Shown one piece after another: positions 1-8,706 of a stretch of 64,000 nucleotides of DNA (the first letter of the stretch is position 1; each line of letters begins with the position of its first letter). The translations under genes and the position numbers were made by a program. The stretch comes from Corynebacterium sp. NML140438 (lineage in GTDB: Bacteria > Actinomycetota > Actinomycetes > Mycobacteriales > Mycobacteriaceae): positions 163,564-227,563 of the forward strand of contig NZ_MLCQ01000022.1 of NCBI RefSeq assembly GCF_001875725.1, read 5' to 3'. The notes below the pieces were generated by a model, which saw only the letters and a program-made list of their open reading frames with translations, was not told where the DNA came from and searched no databases.

Positions 1-1
1 C

Positions 2-259
2 TCCTTTACCTGCAAAGAAGTTCACGGCCGTGCGCAGTGCATTGGCGACCTGTGGCGGAACGAAAGGCTGATCGGCGAACTGGTTGATGCGGGCAGCCGT
101 GTCATTGGTTGGGCGTCCGAGGCTATCAACAGCAGAAGAGAGAGATGACGGGATGTTGGGCTGCTGCGCATTCGCCAGCGGCGCGACGACGAGTGTGCAC
201 GCAGCGCAGAGCGCAGTAAGGTGTCGGGCGGCGCGACGCGTGAGGTGGGAGGGGTGCAC
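2..259 (-). CDS. Secreted protein of unknown function, N-terminal part only
   Basis: Reading the minus strand from a GTG at 259 gives an open frame of 86 codons that runs off the left edge. The N-terminus has Arg/His-rich residues, a hydrophobic core (LCAACTLVVAP) and an ANA-Q cleavage site, so it looks like a Sec signal peptide. The mature part begins QQPNIPSSLSSAVDSLGR. An AAGGAAAG stretch about 12 nt upstream could be the ribosome site. It is divergent from typA. I do not recognise the family from this fragment, and the C-terminus lies outside the window. Confidence 0.7.
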   Translation of the reverse strand, partial: MHPSHLTRRAARHLTALCAACTLVVAPLANAQQPNIPSSLSSAVDSLGRPTNDTAARINQFADQPFVPPQVANALRTAVNFFAGKG

Positions 260-321
260 GGAGTGACCTAACTTTCCTTCGCATGACGAGTATGGGTGGC
301 CGTCGAAAAGCCATAACCCTA

Positions 322-344
322 GTCACAATAGTCACTTTTGTCAC
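322..344. promoter_or_regulatory. Three GTCAC direct repeats at 9-bp spacing upstream of typA
   Basis: GTCAC occurs at 322, 331 and 340, exactly 9 bp apart, in the divergent region between the secreted protein gene and typA. Regular spacing suggests a protein-binding site, but no known regulator is implied and a chance repeat cannot be excluded. Confidence 0.3.
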
Positions 345-441
345 AGGGTCAAGTGGTGGGCGGGCTGTAAGGTGCATGTTTGATGCTTTGCGAGTAGCAT
401 TTAACCGTTATTTCCACCTATGCGAAGGAGCACCGGTTTCA

Positions 442-2358
442 GTGTCGCATCCTGAATTTCGAAACGTAGCGATTGTCGCTCACGTTGACCACGGCAAGAC
501 TACATTGGTCAACGCAATGCTGGAGCAATCCGGCGTATTCTCTGACCACGGCGAACACGGTGACCGCGTGATGGATTCCGGCGAGCTCGAGTCCGAGCGT
601 GGCATCACCATCCTGGCCAAGAACACCGCTATCCGCCGCAAGGGGAAGGGTAGGGACGGCACCGACCTCGTCATTAACGTGATCGATACGCCGGGACACG
701 CTGACTTCGGTGGTGAGGTCGAGCGCGGCTTGTCCATGGTCGATGGCGTTGTGCTGCTTATCGACGCCTCCGAGGGGCCACTTCCGCAGACTCGTTTCGT
801 GCTGGGCAAGGCACTGGAAGCGAAGAAGCCGGTCATCATCTGCGTGAACAAGACTGACCGCCCGGACGCCCGCATCGACGAGGTTGTCGAGGAAGCGCAG
901 GACCTGCTGCTGGAGCTCGGCGCCGGCCTCGAAGACCCGGAGGCAGCTGAAGCTGCGGAAAATCTGCTTGAGCTCCCCGTGCTGTACACGTCGGGTCGTG
1001 CCGGCCGGGCATCGCTCGAGAACCCGGGCAATGGCAACCTGCCGGACAACGATGATCTGCTTCCGCTATTCAACGTCATCTACGACGTGCTGCCGGAGCC
1101 TTCCGCCGAGATCGACGCGCCGCTGCAGGCGCAGGTCACGAACCTTGACTCCTCGTCGTTCCTGGGTCGTATCGCGTTGATTCGCGTGTACAAGGGCACT
1201 GTCAAGAAGGGCGACACGGTCGCGTGGGTGCACTACGACTCCGAGGGCGAGCAGCACGTCAAGAACGTGAAGATCGCCGAACTACTGGTCACCGAGGGAC
1301 TCGACCGTGTTCCGGCGAAGGACGGCGTCGTCGCGGGTGACATCGCTGCAGTGTCGGGCATCGACGAAATCATGATTGGTGACACACTGTGCGACGTCGA
1401 CCACATTGAGCCGCTCGAGCGCATCAAGATTGACGATCCCGCAATTTCGATGACGATCGGTGTGAACACCTCGCCGATGGCAGGCCGTAACGGTGGCGAC
1501 AAGCTGACCGCCCGCATGGTGAAGGCGCGCCTGGACCAGGAGCTCATCGGTAACGTCTCCATCAAGGTGTTGCCGACCGAGCGCCCGGACACCTGGGAAG
1601 TGCAAGGTCGCGGCGAGATGGCCCTGACCGTGCTGATTGAAACGATGCGTCGTGAAGGCTTTGAGCTGACCGTTGGTAAGCCGCAGGTAGTGACCAAGGA
1701 GATCGACGGTAAGGTGTACGAGCCGTACGACCACATGGTTATCGACGTCCCCTCCGAGCACCAGGGCGCTGTTACCCAGCTGATGGCGGCTCGTAAGGGC
1801 CAGATGACGGCGATGGGCAACACGGGCTCCGGCGATTGGGTTCGCATGGAGTTCGACGTTCCGGCTCGTGGCCTGATTGGTTTCCGCACGACGTTCTTGA
1901 CCGAGACCCGTGGTGCAGGCATTGCGAACTCCTACTCGATCGAGCACCGCCCCTGGGCCGGCGAGATCAAGGGGCGCCCAACCGGCTCGCTGGTTGCCGA
2001 CCGTTCTGGGCAGGTTACTGCGTACGCGCTGACGCAGCTTGCCGACCGTGGTGACTTCTTCGTTGAGCCGGGCGCAGAGACTTACGAAGGCATGGTCGTT
2101 GGCGCGAACAATCGTGATGAGGATATGGATATCAACATCACGAAGGAGAAGAAGCTGACGAACATGCGCTCCGCTACCGCTGACGCAACCGTTACGCTGG
2201 CGAAGGCCCGCACGCTGTCCCTCGACGAGGCAATTGAGTTCTGCGACGACGACGAGTGCGTCGAGGTCGCCCCGGAGGCAATGCGTGTGCGCAAGATCAT
2301 CCTCGATTCCACGGAGCGGGGCCGTGCCCGTTCCCGCGCAAAGCAGCGCAATAAGTAG
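442..2358 (+). CDS. typA: Ribosome-associated GTPase TypA/BipA
   Basis: A translational GTPase related to EF-G that acts on the ribosome in assembly and stress adaptation. The G1 motif AHVDHGKT is at about residues 13-20, followed by the switch region DTPGHADF and the NKTD guanine-specificity motif. The C-terminal half carries the elongation-factor-like and BipA-specific domains, including ARGLIGFRTTFLT. I place the start at GTG 442 because a GAAGGAG ribosome site lies at 424-430 and family members begin with HPEFRNVAIVAHVDHG. This gives 638 aa. The open frame continues 53 codons upstream to an ATG at 283, but that extension looks unrelated to the family. It heads a plus-strand run with lpqW and mshB, the same order as in mycobacteria. 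Confidence 0.95.
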   Translation: MSHPEFRNVAIVAHVDHGKTTLVNAMLEQSGVFSDHGEHGDRVMDSGELESERGITILAKNTAIRRKGKGRDGTDLVINVIDTPGHADFGGEVERGLSMVDGVVLLIDASEGPLPQTRFVLGKALEAKKPVIICVNKTDRPDARIDEVVEEAQDLLLELGAGLEDPEAAEAAENLLELPVLYTSGRAGRASLENPGNGNLPDNDDLLPLFNVIYDVLPEPSAEIDAPLQAQVTNLDSSSFLGRIALIRVYKGTVKKGDTVAWVHYDSEGEQHVKNVKIAELLVTEGLDRVPAKDGVVAGDIAAVSGIDEIMIGDTLCDVDHIEPLERIKIDDPAISMTIGVNTSPMAGRNGGDKLTARMVKARLDQELIGNVSIKVLPTERPDTWEVQGRGEMALTVLIETMRREGFELTVGKPQVVTKEIDGKVYEPYDHMVIDVPSEHQGAVTQLMAARKGQMTAMGNTGSGDWVRMEFDVPARGLIGFRTTFLTETRGAGIANSYSIEHRPWAGEIKGRPTGSLVADRSGQVTAYALTQLADRGDFFVEPGAETYEGMVVGANNRDEDMDINITKEKKLTNMRSATADATVTLAKARTLSLDEAIEFCDDDECVEVAPEAMRVRKIILDSTERGRARSRAKQRNK

Positions 2359-2388
2359 TCAGGTACTGGTGCGGTAGTATCTACTGCG

Positions 2389-4068
2389 ATGAATCCGCAC
2401 CACTTTTCAGCGCCACGCCGCTCGCGACCACTGCGAGTCGGCGTGGCGCTGCTTGCGTGCTGTAGCGTGGCCGCGCTTTCTGCTTGCGTTGCGTCGCCGG
2501 GGCCGCCACCGCTGGTGGACCCAAGTGATGCCGCGGCGCGTGAGATGTACGAGCAGGACACAACTACTACCGCCTCTGCGGAGCCGGAGGGGAAGACGCG
2601 AGCACGCTCGCAGGTGGATGTTGGCGTCGATTCGCTTCGCAACGGGCTCAACCCGCATCTGATCGCTGACGAATCAGCGGTTGTTCGAAGCGTGGCGAAC
2701 CTTGTGCTTCCTAGCGCGTTTCATAACGGGGTCAGAAACTCCGCGCTGCTGAATGGGGCGACGGTTGTCGCTGGGTCGCCGCAGGCGATGACGGTGCGTT
2801 ACATCATCCGTGACACGGCGCAGTGGTCTGATGGCACGCCGGTGACTGGAGCCGACTTTGCGTACCTGTGGCGTGGGATGCGGTCCACACCAGGGGTGCG
2901 AAACCCGGCCGGGTACCGTGCAATTGAGGCGGTACGCGTCAGTGGTGCGACTGGCAAGGTTGTTGACGTCGACTTTTCGGAGCCGGTCGCTGACTGGCGC
3001 GGGCTTTTTGATAACTTGCTGCCTGCGCACGTATTCGCGGCAGATGGTTCGGACTTCGGCGTGGCGCTGCGCGAAACGATTCCTGTCTCGGCTGGCCGCT
3101 ACATGGTGCGCGGAGTGGATCGCGGACGCGGGACGATCACGTTGAACCGTAACGATCGTTTTTGGGCAGCGAACCCGGCCAAGATTGATATTTTGACGCT
3201 GCACGCGGTGCGCGGCACGACGCAGATTGCGGACCAACTGCGAACCGGCCAGCTCGCGTTTGTCGACCGTGTGCCAGGGGAGACCACGAGTCGCGTTCTG
3301 GACCTGGTGCCGGGCGTGCAGTCGAGGACGTTAGACTCGCCACGGGTGCTTGGCGCTGTGCTGTCTGCTACTTCCGGAATGTCTCCGGAGGTACGCGCGG
3401 AGCTGCGTTCCCTGATTGATATCCCGCTGCTGGCAAGCATCGCGTTGGACCGTACCGCTGACGTCGCGGTTGCGGAGCACGGACGTGTGAGCGCACAGGA
3501 CCCTCAGGCTGTGTACACGCATGTCGCGTTGCATGGCGCTATTCGGATTGGTGCGGACCTTGCGGACCCAACTGCGATCGCGGCAGCCAGGTCGATGGTG
3601 GACATGCTGCAGGCACGCGGGGTGACAGCGCGAGTGGTGGCGACTGATTTCGGCTCGCTGATCCGCTCGGGCTTGGAAGAGAACACCGTCGACGTCCTGG
3701 TGGCGTGGCAGCACGACCCGGAGAATTTGTCCGACGCTGCGAGCCGCTTGGACTGCGTTGCGGGCGCCCCGCGCGCGGGCAACCTTGCCGGTTTTTGCGA
3801 GCTGCATTCTGTCGCGCTTGCGAAGGAAATCCTGGCAGGTTCGTACGGGCTGACGCAGGCCACGCGGGCGGTCAACGATGTACTCGAGAAGGAGGCGTTA
3901 TGGATGCCGATTGCGCGCGAGCGTCGTATCATCGCCCTCGGGGAGGGCATCATCGGGCCGGATACAGATTTGAATAACTGGCAAGCAGGCTTATCGACGG
4001 CCGCTTCGTGGCGCCTGCAGCCGAAACGAGACGAAGGAGACCGGAACAACCATGCACAACTCCCGTGA
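2389..4068 (+). CDS. lpqW: Lipoprotein LpqW-like, peptide-binding-protein fold
   Basis: A 559-aa lipoprotein with an Arg-rich N-terminus, a hydrophobic segment and a lipobox ending LSAC near residue 33, so it should be lipid-anchored outside the membrane. The body resembles family-5 solute-binding proteins (oligopeptide-binding type): YIIRDTAQWSDGTPVTGADF is the characteristic segment. No ABC permease or ATPase is adjacent. In mycobacteria the gene between typA and mshB is lpqW, a lipoprotein that steers lipomannan and lipoarabinomannan synthesis, and a C. glutamicum orthologue has a related role. Position and length both fit. The name rests on synteny plus fold; a true peptide-binding role is the alternative. 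Confidence 0.82.
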   Translation: MNPHHFSAPRRSRPLRVGVALLACCSVAALSACVASPGPPPLVDPSDAAAREMYEQDTTTTASAEPEGKTRARSQVDVGVDSLRNGLNPHLIADESAVVRSVANLVLPSAFHNGVRNSALLNGATVVAGSPQAMTVRYIIRDTAQWSDGTPVTGADFAYLWRGMRSTPGVRNPAGYRAIEAVRVSGATGKVVDVDFSEPVADWRGLFDNLLPAHVFAADGSDFGVALRETIPVSAGRYMVRGVDRGRGTITLNRNDRFWAANPAKIDILTLHAVRGTTQIADQLRTGQLAFVDRVPGETTSRVLDLVPGVQSRTLDSPRVLGAVLSATSGMSPEVRAELRSLIDIPLLASIALDRTADVAVAEHGRVSAQDPQAVYTHVALHGAIRIGADLADPTAIAAARSMVDMLQARGVTARVVATDFGSLIRSGLEENTVDVLVAWQHDPENLSDAASRLDCVAGAPRAGNLAGFCELHSVALAKEILAGSYGLTQATRAVNDVLEKEALWMPIARERRIIALGEGIIGPDTDLNNWQAGLSTAASWRLQPKRDEGDRNNHAQLP

Positions 4069-4927
4069 CCTACAGGGCTATCGCGTCCTTGCTGTGCACG
4101 CTCACCCCGACGACGAGTCCATCACCATGGCGGGGACACTCTTCGACCTAGCGCGACGCGGAGCAGACGTGCTTGTAGTGACGTGCACGTTAGGTGAGGA
4201 AGGTGAGGTGATCGGCGAGCCCTACCAGCTGTTGACGAATGACCACGGTGACCAGCTCGGCGGGTTCCGTATCGCGGAGCTGCACGGCGCCCTTGATGCG
4301 ATCGGTGTTCGCGGTGAGTTCCTTGGCGGTGCTGGTTGTTTCCGCGACAGCGGGATGGAGGGGTCGGAGGCCAGCAAGAACCCTCGCGCGTTCGTCAATA
4401 GTGGGCGTCGCGCGGTTGATGCCTTGCTTGAGGTGCTGCGCCGGGAGCGCCCGCACCTTGTGCTGACCTACGGCCCTGACGGCGGGTATGGGCACCCGGA
4501 TCACATTCGTGCGCACGAGATCGTGCATGAGGCCGCTGAGGAGTTCGATATCCCGCGCATCCTGTGGGCAGTGCGTAGGAGGGATGAAACGGATGCATTG
4601 CTGCCGCAGGTAGCGCCTGAAGGGTGGCGGCTGCCCGAGCCAGGTGAGCTCGACGGCGTCGATAGCGTCGACGTCTCGGTGCGCCTGGACGACGAGGCGT
4701 ACAGTGCAAAGATTGCCGCGATGGCTGCACACGCGACGCAGATCTGGGTCGCGGATGGCCGGACGAGCGCGACGAACCCACATTCGGTGCTGGGCAACGG
4801 TCCAGTCATGTACTACGCACTGTCGAACTTGATCGTGCAGCCAATTCAGCCGTTTGAGCACTTCCAGCTCGGTGGGGGCGAAGCGGTCGTCGATAAGGCT
4901 GACGTGCTCAGTGGCCTTGAGCGATGA
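4052..4927 (+). CDS. mshB: GlcNAc-Ins deacetylase of mycothiol synthesis
   Basis: Zinc-dependent deacetylase of the LmbE/PIG-L family that removes the acetyl group from GlcNAc-inositol in mycothiol synthesis. The AHPDD motif places zinc ligands at H18 and D21, and GHPDH at 148-151 supplies the third His. The 291-aa length is normal for MshB. ATG 4052 overlaps the lpqW end by 17 bp and has a GAAGGAGA site just upstream, which indicates translational coupling. Mycothiol is the low-molecular-weight thiol of actinobacteria, which helps to place the organism. A mycothiol-conjugate amidase (Mca) is a related alternative, but the position after lpqW favours MshB. Confidence 0.92.
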   Translation: MHNSRDLQGYRVLAVHAHPDDESITMAGTLFDLARRGADVLVVTCTLGEEGEVIGEPYQLLTNDHGDQLGGFRIAELHGALDAIGVRGEFLGGAGCFRDSGMEGSEASKNPRAFVNSGRRAVDALLEVLRRERPHLVLTYGPDGGYGHPDHIRAHEIVHEAAEEFDIPRILWAVRRRDETDALLPQVAPEGWRLPEPGELDGVDSVDVSVRLDDEAYSAKIAAMAAHATQIWVADGRTSATNPHSVLGNGPVMYYALSNLIVQPIQPFEHFQLGGGEAVVDKADVLSGLER

Positions 4928-5301
4928 CTGACACCCGCGACAAAACCGATATCCCCCGTGGAGAGAAGGTAGCGGGAGTCATCTGGCTTTCCGTCGGCGC
5001 GCTTATTTCACTTTTGCTGGAGGCTGTCAACTTGGACACACGAATCGCAGGAATCGCGGTGCCGTTTACTGCAGTCATCGCGGCGCTCTTTAACAGCGTG
5101 CTGACGAAGACCGCAGCGTTGTGGTCGGACCTTGTGCTGGTCAAGCTTGTGCCGCTTACCGTTTGGGTGGCGGGCTTCTTCGTCCTGCTGAGTGCCCTCC
5201 CAGCCAGCGGGGCGATGGTGCTTCCTGCGAGCCCGCTGACCCTTGTGCTGCTTTTTGCAGGCTTGAGTGGGGGCGTTTGGCCCCTTTTCGGTCGAAAGTG
5301 A
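4924..5301 (+). CDS. Small integral membrane protein, unknown function
   Basis: A 125-aa protein with four predicted hydrophobic segments (around residues 15-30, 40-60, 72-95 and 98-118). Its ATG overlaps the mshB stop as ATGA, so it is probably translated by coupling. Mycobacteria have a similarly placed small conserved protein after mshB. I see no catalytic motif and assign no function. Confidence 0.8.
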   Translation: MTDTRDKTDIPRGEKVAGVIWLSVGALISLLLEAVNLDTRIAGIAVPFTAVIAALFNSVLTKTAALWSDLVLVKLVPLTVWVAGFFVLLSALPASGAMVLPASPLTLVLLFAGLSGGVWPLFGRK

Positions 5302-5314
5302 CATACTGTAACGC

Positions 5315-5641
5315 ATGACTTATGTGATTGCTCAACCTTGCGTGGACGTAATGGACCGCAGCTGCGTCGAAGAATGCCCAGTCGACTGCATCTACGAGGG
5401 CAAGCGCATGCTCTACATTCACCCAGACGAGTGCGTCGACTGCGGTGCATGTGAGCCAGCTTGCCCAGTAGAAGCTATCTTCTACGAGGATGACACTCCA
5501 GAAGAGTGGGCAGAGTACTACGACGCAAACGCCGGCTTTTTCGACGAGCTTGGCTCGCCAGGCGGAGCAACCAAGCTTGGGCCTCAAGATTTCGACCACC
5601 CATTTGTGGAGGCGCTTCCACCGCAGAACCAGGACGGTTAA
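5315..5641 (+). CDS. fdxA: 7Fe ferredoxin (3Fe-4S/4Fe-4S)
   Basis: A 108-aa low-potential electron carrier. Two cluster motifs are visible: C9, C17, C21 and C25 near the N-terminus, and C40, C43, C46 and C50-Pro in the second half. This is the arrangement of actinobacterial FdxA/FdxC ferredoxins. The acidic C-terminal tail ([15 protein letters not shown]) is also typical. It starts 14 bp after the membrane protein gene and ends 6 bp before dapC, so it is likely cotranscribed. Ferredoxin next to dapC is conserved in mycobacteria. Whether the symbol should be fdxA or fdxC cannot be decided here. Confidence 0.93.
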   Translation: MTYVIAQPCVDVMDRSCVEECPVDCIYEGKRMLYIHPDECVDCGACEPACPVEAIFYEDDTPEEWAEYYDANAGFFDELGSPGGATKLGPQDFDHPFVEALPPQNQDG

Positions 5642-5647
5642 TACTGC

Positions 5648-6754
5648 ATGAGCACGCACGATCGCGCCAGCTTGGGGGAGCAACTGCCGGAGTTCCCTTG
5701 GGATACCATCCTTGACGTCAAGCAGAAGGCTGCTAGCCACCCCGGTGGACTTATTGACCTTTCAATCGGAACACCGGTAGACCCCGTCGACCCGTCTATC
5801 CAGCTTGCGCTGGCCGAACATGCAGCAATTCCTGGGTATCCGCCGACGCAGGGGTCAACAGCCCTGCGTGAAGCGATCGCGGATTCCCTGCAGCGGCGAT
5901 ACAACATCCACGGGCTGCACGCTGACGCGGTGCTTCCAGTTATCGGCACCAAGGAAGCCGTCGCGTGGCTTCCGACCATGCTCAACCTGCGTGGGGGCAC
6001 CGTGGTGATCCCGGAGATCGCGTACCCAACGTACGAGGTTGCCGCGGTACTTGCAGGCTGCAAGGTCGTGCGCTCCGACGCTCCTGTCGATGGCGCTTCG
6101 CTGGTCTTTTTGAACTCCCCAAGCAACCCAACCGGACGCGTGCTCTCAGCACAAGAGATGCGTGTGTGGGTCGACTTCGCGCGGGAGACAGGCGCGATCA
6201 TCGTGTCTGATGAGTGCTACATGGGCCTGGCGTGGGACGAAAATCGTGCCCCGGTGTCGTTGCTCGACCCGGCGGTCAGTAGCGGCGACAATACCAACCT
6301 TTTGGTCATGCACTCGCTGTCGAAAACCTCGAATATGGCTTCATACAGAAGCGGATTCATCGCCGGAGACGAGTCACTCGTGCAGGAGCTTCTCCTGATG
6401 CGCAAGCACACCGGGATGATGATGCCGGGGCCGATCCAGGCCGCAACGCTGGCTGCGCTCCAGGACGATCAGCACGAAACGCTCCAGCGGCTGCGCTACG
6501 CCAACCGCCGCGTGACGCTGTTGCGCGCACTGCTCGATGCCGGATGTAGCGTCGACCATTCCGAGGCAGGGCTGTACCTCTGGACCCGTAGGGACGGGGC
6601 AGACGCCCGCCAGACGCTCGACTGGTTCGCGCAGCGTGGCATCTTGGTCGCGCCAGGGGACTTCTACGGCCCAGGCGGCTCGCAGCATGTCCGAGTCGCC
6701 CTCACGGCCTCCGACGAGGCCATCGCTGGGGCCGCGCAGCGACTCTCGGAGTAG
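5648..6754 (+). CDS. dapC: N-succinyldiaminopimelate aminotransferase
   Basis: A PLP-dependent class I/II aminotransferase of 368 aa. The Schiff-base lysine is K226 in HSLSKTSNMASYRSGF, and NSPSNPTG and SDECYMG are the expected substrate/PLP motifs. By synteny and family it converts N-succinyl-2-amino-6-ketopimelate to N-succinyl-LL-diaminopimelate in the succinylase branch of lysine and peptidoglycan synthesis. It lies 6 bp after the ferredoxin gene. dapD for the preceding step is 3.5 kb downstream on the other strand. Confidence 0.88.
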   Translation: MSTHDRASLGEQLPEFPWDTILDVKQKAASHPGGLIDLSIGTPVDPVDPSIQLALAEHAAIPGYPPTQGSTALREAIADSLQRRYNIHGLHADAVLPVIGTKEAVAWLPTMLNLRGGTVVIPEIAYPTYEVAAVLAGCKVVRSDAPVDGASLVFLNSPSNPTGRVLSAQEMRVWVDFARETGAIIVSDECYMGLAWDENRAPVSLLDPAVSSGDNTNLLVMHSLSKTSNMASYRSGFIAGDESLVQELLLMRKHTGMMMPGPIQAATLAALQDDQHETLQRLRYANRRVTLLRALLDAGCSVDHSEAGLYLWTRRDGADARQTLDWFAQRGILVAPGDFYGPGGSQHVRVALTASDEAIAGAAQRLSE

Positions 6755-6759
6755 CCCCT

Positions 6760-7323
6760 GTGGATACCTCAACTGAGCGTCTTGGGACGCGTGTCGTTCG
6801 TAGCCTGCGCGAATTTCTCCGCTTCGGCATCGTGGGTGGATCCGGCGTCGTGGTCAATTTGGTGGTGTTCTACATCGCCAAGAAGGCAATCGACGCCGGG
6901 TTTGACCTTCACGAAGGCGATATCTTTTTCAACCTTTTCGGCACTCGCTTTAATGTGCGGTGGTACCACGTACTCGCTACCGTGGCGTTCCTCGTGGCAA
7001 ATACATGGAACTACCAGCTCAATCGGTCGTGGACGTTCCGCGGGCCCCAACGTCGTTCGTGGATCCGAGGGTTCTTCCCCTTCCTCGCCACGGGTGTGAT
7101 GGCGTTTGTCGTTTCGCTGGTGTTCTTGACGTTGTTTATGAACCCAAACTCCCCAATTGGGCTGCCAGATCACATTTTCGACGACTCTACGGGCCTTCGC
7201 ACGAAGTCCTACTGGTCACAGGGGCTGGCGACGCTCATCGCAACGCCGGTGAACTACATCATCAATAAAATTTGGACGTTCTCGAAGCCGAAACAAGCTC
7301 CGAAAACGTCCGAGACGTCCTAG
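6760..7323 (+). CDS. GtrA-family membrane protein
   Basis: A 187-aa protein with four hydrophobic helices and the GtrA-type start FGIVGGSGVVVNLVVFY plus the conserved NTWNYQLNRSWTF loop. GtrA proteins are thought to help move polyprenyl-linked sugars across the membrane for cell-wall glycan or arabinan modification. GTG 6760 is preceded by GGAG with 8-nt spacing. The gene is 5 bp from dapC, probably the last of the operon, and converges on the permease gene at 7336. Confidence 0.82.
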   Translation: MDTSTERLGTRVVRSLREFLRFGIVGGSGVVVNLVVFYIAKKAIDAGFDLHEGDIFFNLFGTRFNVRWYHVLATVAFLVANTWNYQLNRSWTFRGPQRRSWIRGFFPFLATGVMAFVVSLVFLTLFMNPNSPIGLPDHIFDDSTGLRTKSYWSQGLATLIATPVNYIINKIWTFSKPKQAPKTSETS

Positions 7324-7335
7324 TTTCCCTTGCCG

Positions 7336-8706
7336 CTAGGCGCCTTCTTTGGTGCGGCGCACTAGGAAAGATGCGCCGATCAGCACCGCGGAGACGATCA
7401 GGACGGCGATGATCTGGCCTCGGGTGGAGGCGTCGAAAAGCATGAGTACCGTGAGTCCCACAAGCGCAATCAGCGTTGCCCATGGCACCCAGTTCGCTCC
7501 GCGGACCTGCACCGCGGAGTGCTTGATCTGCGGGTGGAGGCGGATATAGCTCAGCGTAATCATCACCCAGGTGACCATGAGGCATCCGCCGACGGCGTTC
7601 ATGAGGAAGTCGAGGAGCCCCGGCGGGTTCCACCACTGCAGGCCGACCGCAGCGAAGGCGAAGAACATCGACACCAATACGGAGTTCATTGGGACAGCGT
7701 TCTTGTTCGTGGCGCGGAGCCAGCGTGGGGCGTCTCCCTCGAGTGCCTGCTGGTAGGCGAGGCGAGACGTGCCGTAAATCTGGGCGTTGAACGCGGACAG
7801 CAGCGCCAGGACGATGACGGCTTCCATGAAGCCGACGACGCCAGGAATGTTCGCCATGCTGAGCACCTGCGTGAATGGTGAGTCCGCCGCGGAGTCGGCG
7901 CCGTCGATCTCTGCGTTTGGGATCAGCAAGATGATGACGATGATGCTTCCGATGTAGAACAGCGCGATGCGCCAGATAATGGAGTTGACTGCGCGCTTGA
8001 CGGCCTGTGCGGGGTTCTCCGACTCCGCCGCCGCGATGGTGACAACCTCGATACCGCCGAAAGCGAACGCCACGGCGAGCAGCCCAGCGGCGACGCCGGC
8101 GAAGCCGTTCGGCATGAAGCCTGACTCCCGAACATTGTCCAAGCCGACGAAGTCGTGGCCCGGGAGAATGCCAAGGAAAAGCGCAGCGCCGATGACCAAG
8201 AAGAGGAGAATGACGGCCACTTTGATCATGGCGAACCAGTACTCAAACTCACCGAAGCCCTTCACCTGCGCGAGGTTGATGACGGCGAAGAATACCACCG
8301 TGACCAGCGCCGGAACCCATTGTGGGACATCAAACCAGCCGGACATGATTGCGGCTGCGCCGGTGATCTCGGCGCCACCAACCATGATGAGGAGGAACCA
8401 GTAGAGCCAGCCCAACAGGAAGCCTGCCCAGTGGCCGAACGCCTGGCGCCCATACGTTGCGAACGAGCCGGAGGATGGGCGGGCTGCAGCCATCTCGCCG
8501 AGCATACGCATAACCGAGATAACAATCAGGCCTGCGATCGCGTACGCGACCAAGATGGCGGGGCCTGCGGCTCGGATGCCGACGCCCACTCCGAGGAAGA
8601 GACCAGCGCCTACCGCCATGCCCAAACCCATCAGGGTTAGGTGACGCGATTTGAGGCCGGTCCCCAGCGTGGCGTCGTCTGTTTCAGCGTTGTGTTGTGT
8701 AGTCAT
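7336..8706 (-). CDS. Amino-acid permease (APC superfamily)
   Basis: A 456-aa transporter with about 12 hydrophobic segments. The first segment GLGMAVGAGLFLGVGVGI and the loop GEMAAARPSSGSFATY are typical of the AAT/GABA-permease group of proton-coupled amino-acid importers. Its ATG overlaps the stop of the upstream permease as ATGA, so the two are coupled. The two proteins are clear paralogues, which suggests a tandem duplication. The substrate cannot be read from sequence; aromatic, aliphatic or D-amino acids or GABA are possible. Confidence 0.85.
   Translation of the reverse strand: MTTQHNAETDDATLGTGLKSRHLTLMGLGMAVGAGLFLGVGVGIRAAGPAILVAYAIAGLIVISVMRMLGEMAAARPSSGSFATYGRQAFGHWAGFLLGWLYWFLLIMVGGAEITGAAAIMSGWFDVPQWVPALVTVVFFAVINLAQVKGFGEFEYWFAMIKVAVILLFLVIGAALFLGILPGHDFVGLDNVRESGFMPNGFAGVAAGLLAVAFAFGGIEVVTIAAAESENPAQAVKRAVNSIIWRIALFYIGSIIVIILLIPNAEIDGADSAADSPFTQVLSMANIPGVVGFMEAVIVLALLSAFNAQIYGTSRLAYQQALEGDAPRWLRATNKNAVPMNSVLVSMFFAFAAVGLQWWNPPGLLDFLMNAVGGCLMVTWVMITLSYIRLHPQIKHSAVQVRGANWVPWATLIALVGLTVLMLFDASTRGQIIAVLIVSAVLIGASFLVRRTKEGA

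Noticed and set aside
322..344. GlxR/CRP site before typA
   Set aside because: The TGTGA-N6-TCACA arrangement is not present; only direct GTCAC repeats are.
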